From: Deltaproteobacteria bacterium | GTDB taxonomy: Bacteria; Myxococcota_A; Polyangia; Polyangiales; JADJMO01 | Assembly (NCBI GenBank): GCA_016182965.1 | Contig: JACPFM010000080.1 | Coordinates: 1-44,782 of the forward strand | Length of the DNA stretch: 44,782 nucleotides | Direction: 5' to 3' | In this document: piece after piece, positions 8,339-14,616 of the stretch | Numbering within the stretch: the stretch's first letter is position 1 | Layout of the letters: the number at the start of each line of letters is the position of its first letter | The notes under the pieces: model-generated | Seen by the model: the letters and a program-made list of their open reading frames with translations, nothing else | Told to the model about the DNA's origin: nothing | Database searches by the model: none | Translations under genes and position numbers: made by a program

Positions 8339-8642
8339 GGGGGCCTCTGCGCTCTCGGACCAGCGTCCGATGCAGGACTTCGCTCCGTGTTCCTGTGGGT
8401 AACGTGTCGCGCGTCGTGTCATTCCCGTGACCGTGCGCGTCGTTGGTCGCGCGAAGGTTTCGGCTTGTCGCGTCAGACGGCTCTTTCGGCTTGACGCTGC
8501 GAACGGTGAGACCGGACGGCCTCTGGCGACCGTCGACCATCGACTCTCGACCCCGCCCGTTGGTGGCGGCGCGGCGGAAAGCCCTTTTCCCGAGCCTCCC
8601 GTTGCGTTCGCGCGCGCGCCCGCGCATTCTCCCGGCTCGGAC
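8339..8642. other. 304-bp divergent intergenic region with a dyad and a heptad array
   Basis: This gap separates the minus-strand zinc-ribbon/EgtB operon from the plus-strand phosphatase operon and should contain promoters for both. A perfect dyad TCGGAC-CAGC-GTCCGA lies at 8355-8370, 17-32 bp upstream of the zinc-ribbon ATG, and could be an operator or a stem-loop in its leader. A degenerate 7-bp array is listed separately. I see no convincing small gene or -35/-10 pair. Confidence 0.5.
8528..8553. repeat. degenerate heptanucleotide array (GACCNTC type)
   Basis: Consecutive 7-mers read GACCGTC, GACCATC, GACTCTC and then GACCCC. The period of 7 and the TCGACC core match the arrays at 21087 and 34074. 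It lies about 90 bp upstream of the phosphatase start. Confidence 0.45.
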
Positions 8643-9395
8643 ATGGCCGGACGGACCTTCGCCATCGGCGACATCCACGGAGACATCCACGCGCTGTGGC
8701 GCCTCTTGGCGAAGCTCCCCGAGCTCGACGAGAAGGACACCATCGTCTTCCTCGGTGACTACCTCGATCGCGGACCGCGCTCGAAAGACGTCATCGACTA
8801 CGTGCGCCGCCTGCCCAAGGAGACGAAGGCGCGCGTGGTCGCGCTGCGCGGCAACCACGAGGATGCCTGGCTGCGCGTCGTCGAGCGCGGTTGGGACGGC
8901 TTCGTCCTCCCGCCCATCAACGGCTGCCTCGCCGCGTACCGCTCCTACGTCGGCGGACCGCCCGCCTCCGAGGGCGAGGAGATGCGCCAAGACGAGAAGG
9001 CCATCGTGATGTCCGGGCAGTTCTTCCCCGACGAAGTGCTGCGCTGGTTGAGCGATCTGCCCTACTGGTACGAGGACGAGCACGCCATCTACGTCCACGC
9101 CGGCCTCCCCAAGCGCAACGACCGCTGGGTGCACCCGTCGGAGCTCGAGGATCCGACCGTGCTCCTGTGGATCCGCGACGAGGACTTCTTCGTGAACTAC
9201 CGCGGCAAGACCATCGTCTTCGGGCACACGACGACCGCGTGCCTGCCGCCCGAGCTCTCGAGCTTCACGCCCGACGACCCTGAAGACCTCTGGGCCGGCG
9301 TGAACGTCATCGGCATCGACACGGGCTGCGGCAAGGGAGGCTTCCTCACCGCCGTCGAGTTCCCGGCACTCAACGTCTACGAGTCGCGCGAATGA
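8643..9395 (+). CDS. PP2A-like serine/threonine protein phosphatase (metallophosphoesterase)
   Basis: The 250-residue protein has the phosphoprotein-phosphatase motifs in order: GDIHGD near residue 8, GDYLDRG, LRGNHE, a His in YVHAGLP and FGHTTT. These bind two metal ions and hydrolyse phospho-Ser/Thr or small phosphoesters in the cytosol. It lacks any extra domain and has the length of stand-alone bacterial PPP enzymes. It is the first gene of a four-gene run; its stop overlaps the start of the TerB-like gene (ATGA). Substrate unknown. Diadenosine tetraphosphatase-type activity is a possible alternative. Confidence 0.9.
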   Translation: MAGRTFAIGDIHGDIHALWRLLAKLPELDEKDTIVFLGDYLDRGPRSKDVIDYVRRLPKETKARVVALRGNHEDAWLRVVERGWDGFVLPPINGCLAAYRSYVGGPPASEGEEMRQDEKAIVMSGQFFPDEVLRWLSDLPYWYEDEHAIYVHAGLPKRNDRWVHPSELEDPTVLLWIRDEDFFVNYRGKTIVFGHTTTACLPPELSSFTPDDPEDLWAGVNVIGIDTGCGKGGFLTAVEFPALNVYESRE

Positions 9396-9943
9396 CCGAT
9401 TCGATCCCCCCGCCCAGCCGGCTGAAGCTCACCCGCGTCAGGCTCGAACACCTGCGCGATCAGCTGCGCGCCCGCGGCCAGCGCCCGTCGATCGTCATGA
9501 CGGGGCCGCGCACCTCCGCGGAGCTCATCGAGGCCATGTCGCTCGTCGAGGAGTACGGCCCGATCTGCGAGGCGATGTACCTGATGATGTCGGCCGATCA
9601 CCGCGTGGTGAACGCCGAGCGCGAGGTGCTCCGCGGCGCGCTCGACGTCCTCTCGGGCGGTCGGGTGCGCACCATCCACATGGAGGCGATGCTCGACGCC
9701 GCCGCACGCCGCTGCGCGACCGAGGGGCGCGAGGCGCGCCTGCGCAAGGTCGTCGACCAGCTGCAGGGCGATCCGATGCGCGCCGAGGCGACGGTCGTGC
9801 TCGCCGCCGCGGTCGCCGCGGCCGACGCGCTCATCGTGCCCGAGGAGAGCGCGGTGCTCGAGGCGATGTTCAAGGGCCTCGGCATCGACGCCAAGCGAGC
9901 GAACGAGCTCCTCGAGAGCCTCGACGTGGACGCGTCTCCGTGA
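9392..9943 (+). CDS. TerB-like (tellurite-resistance-type) helical protein
   Basis: This is a 183-residue, Ala/Leu/Glu-rich helical protein. The pattern MYLMMSADHRVVNAEREVLRGAL, followed by VVLAAAVAAADALIVPEESAVLEAMFKGLGI, is the duplicated 'D-x-x-(V/I)-x-x-x-E' layout of TerB/DjlA-type domains, which often bind divalent metal through acidic residues. The N-terminal ~35 residues are basic and probably flexible. It overlaps the phosphatase by 4 bp and the ferrochelatase by 4 bp, so it is translationally coupled to both. Its role beside an iron-inserting enzyme is unknown. Confidence 0.72.
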   Translation: MTDSIPPPSRLKLTRVRLEHLRDQLRARGQRPSIVMTGPRTSAELIEAMSLVEEYGPICEAMYLMMSADHRVVNAEREVLRGALDVLSGGRVRTIHMEAMLDAAARRCATEGREARLRKVVDQLQGDPMRAEATVVLAAAVAAADALIVPEESAVLEAMFKGLGIDAKRANELLESLDVDASP

Positions 9944-10830
9944 CCGACGCCGTCCTCCTCATCCAGCACGGCAGCGTCGAGGACCCGTCGGAGATCCCCG
10001 ACTTCGTGCGCACGATCCGCCGCGGTCGGCCCACGCCGCAGTCGGTGATCGACGAGGTCACCCACCGCTGGAAGGCGATCGGCGGCTCGCCGCTGAAGGC
10101 GATCACCGAGGCGCAGGCGCGCGCGCTCGGCGCCCGGCTCGGCATCCCGGTCGCGCACGGGGCCCGCCTGTGGAAGCCGTGGGCGAAGGACGTCGTTCGC
10201 GATCTCGTGGCTGCCGGCGCACGACGTGTCGTGTCGCTGCCCCTCGCGCCGTTCAGCGTCCACGTCTACAACGCGGCCAGCGAGGAGGCGTGCGCCGCCG
10301 CCGGAGCGACGTGCGTGCCGGTGCCCGCGTGGAACGAGGAGCCGGCGCTGATCGACGCCTTCGCCGAGGTGACCGGCGCCGCGCTCGGCGGCCCGTCCCT
10401 CGGTGCCCCCTCCCTCGGCAAGAGCGAGGCGCACGTGCTGTTCACCGCGCACTCGCTCCCCAAGCGGGTCATCGCCATGGGCGATCCCTACGAGGGGCAG
10501 GTGCACGCCACCGCGCGGCTCGTCGCCGCGAAGCTGGGGTTGCCTCGCTGGTCGGTCGCCTTCCAGAGCACCGGCATGGACGGCGGCGAGTGGCTCGGGC
10601 CCGATCTGCCCACCGCGCTCGACGATGTGCGCGCCGCGGGCGTCCGCGACGTGCTGGTGTGCGCCATCGGCTTCCTCGCCGATCACACCGAGATCCTCTT
10701 CGACCTCGACATCGAGGCGCGCGCCCTGGCCGAGCAGAAGGGGCTCGTCCTCCACCGCGCCGCGTCGCTCAACGATCACCCGCGCCTGATCGACGCGCTC
10801 GAGGCGCTCGCGCGTCGCGCGCTCGGCTGA
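9940..10830 (+). CDS. hemH: ferrochelatase
   Basis: The 296-residue enzyme should insert Fe2+ into a porphyrin in the last steps of heme synthesis. The N-terminus AVLLIQHGSVEDPSEIPDF corresponds to the ferrochelatase start. The catalytic His lies in LFTAHSLPKRV, and the metal/proton-path Glu in the conserved GFLADHTEILFDLDIEA block. At 296 residues it is at the short end of the family and has no C-terminal extension or [2Fe-2S] Cys group. Translation begins at GTG 9940, overlapping the preceding TGA. A small tandem duplication encodes GGPSLGAPSLG in a surface loop. Whether its substrate is protoporphyrin or coproporphyrin cannot be decided. Confidence 0.88.
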   Translation: MTDAVLLIQHGSVEDPSEIPDFVRTIRRGRPTPQSVIDEVTHRWKAIGGSPLKAITEAQARALGARLGIPVAHGARLWKPWAKDVVRDLVAAGARRVVSLPLAPFSVHVYNAASEEACAAAGATCVPVPAWNEEPALIDAFAEVTGAALGGPSLGAPSLGKSEAHVLFTAHSLPKRVIAMGDPYEGQVHATARLVAAKLGLPRWSVAFQSTGMDGGEWLGPDLPTALDDVRAAGVRDVLVCAIGFLADHTEILFDLDIEARALAEQKGLVLHRAASLNDHPRLIDALEALARRALG

Positions 10831-10836
10831 GGGAAC

Positions 10837-11607
10837 GTGCCCCGTCCCAAGCGCATCCCGCGCGGCTCGTTCATCGATCTCGGGTACTTCGAGGCGCCCG
10901 GCTTCGGCGCCGGCCGTCGCGTGCGCGCCTACGCGCCGCACGGCCACGTGCACAGCGCGCCGCGCCCGGTCCTCTGGCTGTTCGACGGCCAGAACGTGTT
11001 CGAAGACGAGGGCTCGTTCGCCGGCGGGTGGCACGCGCACGAGGTGCTCGACCGCTTCGCGGTGCTGCGGAAGGCCGCCGCGCCGGTCCTCGTCGGAATC
11101 GATCACGGCGGCGAGCAGCGCATCGACGAGCTCACGCCGTGGAAGGACGCCAAGAAGGGCGGCCGCGCCGACGAGTTCCTCGGCTGGGTGGTCGAGACGC
11201 TGATGCCGCTCGTGCGGCGGAGCGTGGGGCTGCGCGAAGACGTCGCGTCGAACGTGGTCGGCGGGTCGTCGCTCGGCGGGCTCGCGGCGTTCTACGCGCA
11301 TCTGAGGTTCCCGCAGGCGTTCGGCGGCGCGCTCTCGATGTCGCCGTCGTTCTGGTTCGCCAAGCGCCGCATCTTCGAGTTCGTCGAGTCGCAGCCGGTG
11401 CCGTGGACGACGCGCGTCTATCTCGACGGCGGCGCGCGCGAGGCGCGGGGCATGCTCCTCAAGCACGGCCGCGAGATGGCCGATCTCCTCGCGAAGAAGG
11501 GCTGGCCGGGCGACTCGGTGATGTGGCGGCCGGACAGCAAGGGCACGCACGCGGAGCGGCACTGGCGGCGAAGGCTGCCGAAGGCGCTGCGGTTCCTGTT
11601 CCGGTAG
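10837..11607 (+). CDS. esterase of the Fes/enterochelin-esterase-like alpha/beta hydrolase family
   Basis: This 256-residue cytosolic protein resembles the putative esterase (Esterase D/Fes-like) family. It has VLWLFDGQNVFEDEG, the oxyanion segment VLVGIDHGGEQRIDELTPW, nucleophile motif VVGGSSLGGLAAFY, MSPSFWF and a late His in GTHAERHWRRRLPKAL. Such enzymes cleave siderophore or other ester/lactone bonds. A GAGGG ribosome-binding site precedes GTG 10837, 6 bp after the ferrochelatase stop, so it is in the same operon. Pairing with ferrochelatase makes an iron-release role conceivable, but no siderophore genes are in view. Confidence 0.85.
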   Translation: MPRPKRIPRGSFIDLGYFEAPGFGAGRRVRAYAPHGHVHSAPRPVLWLFDGQNVFEDEGSFAGGWHAHEVLDRFAVLRKAAAPVLVGIDHGGEQRIDELTPWKDAKKGGRADEFLGWVVETLMPLVRRSVGLREDVASNVVGGSSLGGLAAFYAHLRFPQAFGGALSMSPSFWFAKRRIFEFVESQPVPWTTRVYLDGGAREARGMLLKHGREMADLLAKKGWPGDSVMWRPDSKGTHAERHWRRRLPKALRFLFR

Positions 11608-11623
11608 GTCCCTATGGAGTACG

Positions 11624-12127
11624 TCAGCGCGCGGCGGCGCGCGTGCGTGCGGCCTTCTTCGCCGCTGTCGATCGCGCCGCGGGTCCCTTGGTGCTCGCTG
11701 CCTTGCGCGCGGCGGACGAGCGCTCGGACGGCTTGCGCCGCCCGGCCGCGCTTCGCGCTTGCTTCGCGAGCGCCTCGTGGGAGGCCGCGTCGCTGCCCTC
11801 GCGCCGGAGCGCGGTCTTCGTCGCGCGAGAGCGCCGTGGCGACGACGGCCGTTTCGCGGCCGTGCCCTGACCCCTCTCGTAGTCGCGCTGCGCGCTCTTT
11901 CGCGTCTTGGCCTTGGCCTTTCCCGGTGGAGGAGGAGGCAGCTCCACGCCGGCCCGCCGCGCCTTCGACAGTCCGATCGCGATCGCCTGCTTCGGCGATC
12001 GAGCGCCGTGCTTGCCTTCCCGCACGTGGTGAACCTCTTCGCGCACGAACTCGCCGGCCTGCGTCGTCGGCCTCTTCCCTTCGCGCTTCCTCCGGCGTGC
12101 ACGCTCGAACGTCTGCTGCTCAGGCAC
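11624..12127 (-). CDS. small basic protein with DUF6496-like core and histone-like tail
   Basis: The protein (167 residues) begins at GTG 12127 behind a textbook GGAGG ribosome-binding site. Residues ~1-60 (PEQQTFERARRRKREGK, then EEVHHVREGKHGARSPKQ and AIAIGLSKARRAG) match the DUF6496 type of small basic protein. The remaining ~100 residues are Lys/Arg/Ala/Ser-rich and repetitive (KKAARTRAAAR-like), as in histone H1-type tails, so nucleic-acid binding is likely by composition. It converges with the esterase, leaving a 16-bp gap. Function is unproven. The tail is low-complexity, so length may vary between strains. Confidence 0.75.
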   Translation of the reverse strand: MPEQQTFERARRRKREGKRPTTQAGEFVREEVHHVREGKHGARSPKQAIAIGLSKARRAGVELPPPPPGKAKAKTRKSAQRDYERGQGTAAKRPSSPRRSRATKTALRREGSDAASHEALAKQARSAAGRRKPSERSSAARKAASTKGPAARSTAAKKAARTRAAAR

Positions 12128-12347
12128 GGTGACCTCCTGCCACGGTGCGCAGGCAACTTCGGGACCGGCCCGCACACGACGCGTGCCGCGCGCGGCGTCG
12201 ATGCGAGCACACGATCCAGAGGTCCTCACTACCAGCGCTGAGCGCATCGGGCGCACGTCGGGAGCTCCAGTCGTGTTCTCCGCGGCAGCGATCCTCGTGG
12301 CGACCGCGCTCGGGTGCGGCAGCGCTCCGTGCCCCGAGCAGGCAGCG
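12128..12347. other. 220-bp intergenic region between DUF6496-like gene and K+ channel
   Basis: This holds the promoter and leader of the DUF6496-like gene at its left side, and near 12273 a short lipoprotein-signal-like coding relic on the plus strand (listed separately). No other gene or RNA was recognised. Confidence 0.4.
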
Positions 12348-12356
12348 TCACGCCTT
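12273..12356 (+). pseudogene. possible relic of a lipoprotein gene (signal peptide only)
   Basis: From GTG 12273, with GGGAG about 9 nt upstream, the plus strand encodes VFSAAAILVATALGC followed by GSAPC. This is a convincing lipoprotein signal peptide and lipobox. The reading frame then runs straight into the antisense of the K+ channel gene and becomes charged, low-complexity translation. That suggests the body of the gene was replaced or deleted when the channel gene came to lie here. It could also be chance; an expressed short lipoprotein that overlaps the channel gene cannot be excluded. Confidence 0.3.
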
Positions 12357-13391
12357 GGCGCGTTCGCGCACCGAGAGCAGCCCCTCGACCCCGACCAGCA
12401 TGACGAGCACGAAGCCGCCCGCGAGCCGGAGATCGGCGTCGGGCGCGTAGGAGATCGACCCGTCGGGGCGCTCGACCGCGAGGACCAGCGCGCGGTGTCT
12501 GGCGCGCAGATCGGCCTCGGCGAGGGTCTTTCCCTCGAGCGCGCTGCCCGGCTCGACGCGGACCTCCTCGATACGCATCGCCGTCGCGCGATCGCGCATC
12601 ATCTTGTCGAGGAAGGTCACGACCGTCGGCCGGAGCATCACCGAGGCCATCCGTAGCCCGCCGATGCGCTCGGGGAGGATGATCTCGTCGGCGCCGGCGC
12701 GGGTCATCTTCGGGACGACCGACGGCGTGGACCCGCGCGCGACGATCCGCAGGTCCGGGCGGAGCGAGCGCGCCGTCACGACGAGGAACAGGTTCTCGTG
12801 ATCGCTGCCGAGCGCCGCGATCAGGCCGGTCGCGGTCGCCAGGCCGGCGCGCTGGAGGACGTCCTCCTCGGTGGCGTCGCCCGCGACGAAGGGCATGGAG
12901 AGCTCCTCGCCCAGATCGCGCACGTGCTTGGTGTCCATGTCGACCAGGACCGCCGGCGTGCGCATCTCGGCGAGCTCGCGCGCGATGGTGTCGCCGACGC
13001 GGCCCGTGCCGCAGATCACGATGTGGTCCTTCAACGCAGCGATCGTGGTGTCCATGCGCCAGCGTCTCCACGCGCCCTGCAGCGTGCCCTCGATGAACGT
13101 GACGGCCAGCGCGGTCGTCGCGTAGATCAGGGCGCTCACGCCGCCGAGCATCAACCCGATGCTCACGAGCCGCCCCGCGGGCGTCGCGGCGACCGGGATC
13201 ATCTCGCCGTACCCGACGGTCATCAGCGTCAGGACGGACATGTAGAAGCAGTCGAGCCACGACGACGGCACACCGAGGTGCCGGCCGACCGCCCAGTACG
13301 CGGCCGCCCCGCCGGCGACGGTCGTCACGATGATCGCGGCGACCCGCCCGAGGCGGCTTCTGAGCTCGCGGAAGGTGACGTCCTCGGCCAT
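12348..13391 (-). CDS. two-TM potassium channel with RCK (TrkA-N and TrkA-C) domains
   Basis: The 347-residue protein has TM1 at about residues 15-36, a pore loop with selectivity filter LTLMTVGYGEM, and TM2 at about 73-98. A Rossmann RCK domain follows (HIVICGTGRVGDTIARELAE, with VDMDTKHVRDLG and AGDATEEDVL). A TrkA-C-type domain (VRVEPGSALEGKTLAEADL) completes it. This is the MthK/Kch layout of ligand-gated K+ channels. The RCK ring normally senses Ca2+ or nucleotides. It is 66 bp downstream of the alcohol dehydrogenase on the same strand. Confidence in family is high; ligand is unknown. Confidence 0.93.
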   Translation of the reverse strand: MAEDVTFRELRSRLGRVAAIIVTTVAGGAAAYWAVGRHLGVPSSWLDCFYMSVLTLMTVGYGEMIPVAATPAGRLVSIGLMLGGVSALIYATTALAVTFIEGTLQGAWRRWRMDTTIAALKDHIVICGTGRVGDTIARELAEMRTPAVLVDMDTKHVRDLGEELSMPFVAGDATEEDVLQRAGLATATGLIAALGSDHENLFLVVTARSLRPDLRIVARGSTPSVVPKMTRAGADEIILPERIGGLRMASVMLRPTVVTFLDKMMRDRATAMRIEEVRVEPGSALEGKTLAEADLRARHRALVLAVERPDGSISYAPDADLRLAGGFVLVMLVGVEGLLSVRERAKA

Positions 13392-13457
13392 CGCGATCGG
13401 GCCGAGAGAGTACCCACGGTGGCGCCGCGGCGTCAGCCGGCAAAACGTGGGCGTGCT

Positions 13458-14468
13458 CTACGGCATGAGCACGGCCCGGAACCGCACGCGGTTCTCCATC
13501 ATCTTCGCGTACGCCTCCTCGGCCCGTTCGAGCTCGAACACCTCCACGCGCGGCTTGACCCCGGCGAGCGCGCTGAAGGCCATCGTCTCCTCGGAGTCGA
13601 TCGCGCTGCCGCTCGGCCAGCCGGCGACCGACCTCCCGCTGAGGAGCGAGAACGCCGAGACCGTCACCGGCTCGAAGGGCGCCGCGACGATCAGCAGCTT
13701 GCCGCGGGCCTTCAAGCCATCGACCGTGCTCGCAATCGCCGACGCGACGGGCGCCGTCGCCAGGACGAGATCCGCGCCGCCGAGCTTCTGCAGCCCCTCG
13801 GCGGCGGCGACGCGCTCGGTGTCGACGTACTCGTGCGCGCCGAGGCTGCGCGCCAGCTCCGCCTTGGCGGCGCCGTGCGACAGCGCGATCGTGCGGAAGC
13901 CCATCTTCGCCGCGTACTGGAGCGCGAGGTGACCGAGCCCGCCGATGCCCTGCACCGCCACGGTGTCCCCCGGGCGCGCGCCGCTGTTGCGGAGCGCGTT
14001 GTACGTGGTGATGCCGGCGCAGAGGAGCGGCGCCGCGTCCCTCGCGTCCATCGCCTCGGGTATGCGCGCGAGCGCCGACGCGGCGGCGACGACGAACTCG
14101 GCGTAGCCGCCGTCGAACGTGACGCCGGTGACCTGGCCCCGCTCGCAGTTGATGAAGAGCCCTTTGCGGCAGGCGTTGCACTGGAAGCAGTGGCCACCGT
14201 GCCAGCCGATGCCCACGCGATCGCCGACCTTCCACGCGGTGACGCCCTCGCCGACGGCATCGACGCGCCCGGCGATCTCGTGCCCCGGCACGCGCGGGAG
14301 GACGAGACCGGGGTACCCGCCGCTCTTCACGAAGACGTCGCTGTGACACATCCCGCAGGCCTCGACCTTCACGCGCACCTGATTCGCCGCAGGCTGCGGC
14401 ACGTCGCGCTCGACCCGCTCGAAGGGACCGTTGGCCTTCGACACCTGCATCGCTCTCATCTTCGCCAT
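13458..14468 (-). CDS. zinc-dependent alcohol dehydrogenase (MDR superfamily)
   Basis: The 336-residue protein carries catalytic zinc ligands in ACGMCHSD and in PGHEIAGRV, and structural zinc Cys residues in HCFQCNACRKGLFINC. The NAD(P)-binding GIGGLGHLALQYA motif follows. GFRTIALSHGAAKAELARSLGAHEYVD is typical of the AdhP/AdhT class that oxidises primary alcohols or reduces aldehydes. The ATG at 14468 has GAGGGGG a few bases upstream. It lies between PEP carboxylase and the K+ channel on one strand; a 148-bp gap with a hairpin separates it from the former. Confidence 0.92.
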   Translation of the reverse strand: MAKMRAMQVSKANGPFERVERDVPQPAANQVRVKVEACGMCHSDVFVKSGGYPGLVLPRVPGHEIAGRVDAVGEGVTAWKVGDRVGIGWHGGHCFQCNACRKGLFINCERGQVTGVTFDGGYAEFVVAAASALARIPEAMDARDAAPLLCAGITTYNALRNSGARPGDTVAVQGIGGLGHLALQYAAKMGFRTIALSHGAAKAELARSLGAHEYVDTERVAAAEGLQKLGGADLVLATAPVASAIASTVDGLKARGKLLIVAAPFEPVTVSAFSLLSGRSVAGWPSGSAIDSEETMAFSALAGVKPRVEVFELERAEEAYAKMMENRVRFRAVLMP

Positions 14469-14573
14469 GTCCCCCTCGTAGCGGATGTCACGCGCGCCGT
14501 GCACACCGATGATGCTCGGGCCGCGCACGCGTCGTCCTCGCGTCGGGTGGAGCTCGGGACGCGAGCAGCGATG

Positions 14574-14601
14574 CGTCACGCCGCGTCGGGCAGGCGTGAC
14601 G
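14574..14601 (-). terminator. 9-bp perfect inverted repeat after ppc
   Basis: CGTCACGCC and GGCGTGACG form a perfect 9-bp stem with a 10-nt spacer. It begins 16 nt downstream of the PEP carboxylase stop and about 105 bp upstream of the alcohol dehydrogenase start. Without a T-tract it could be a ppc terminator or an operator for the dehydrogenase. Confidence 0.4.
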
Positions 14602-14616
14602 GTCGTCGACGGACGG

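Noticed and set aside
5339..8494. 1051-codon open frame on plus strand
   Set aside because: Antisense of the amidase and EgtB-like genes; Arg/Ala/Gly/His-rich translation without motifs, the usual shadow of a high-GC gene.
11624..12127. histone H1 gene
   Set aside because: Only the tail is histone-like by composition; the N-terminal core matches a DUF6496-type protein, so a histone name would be unsupported.
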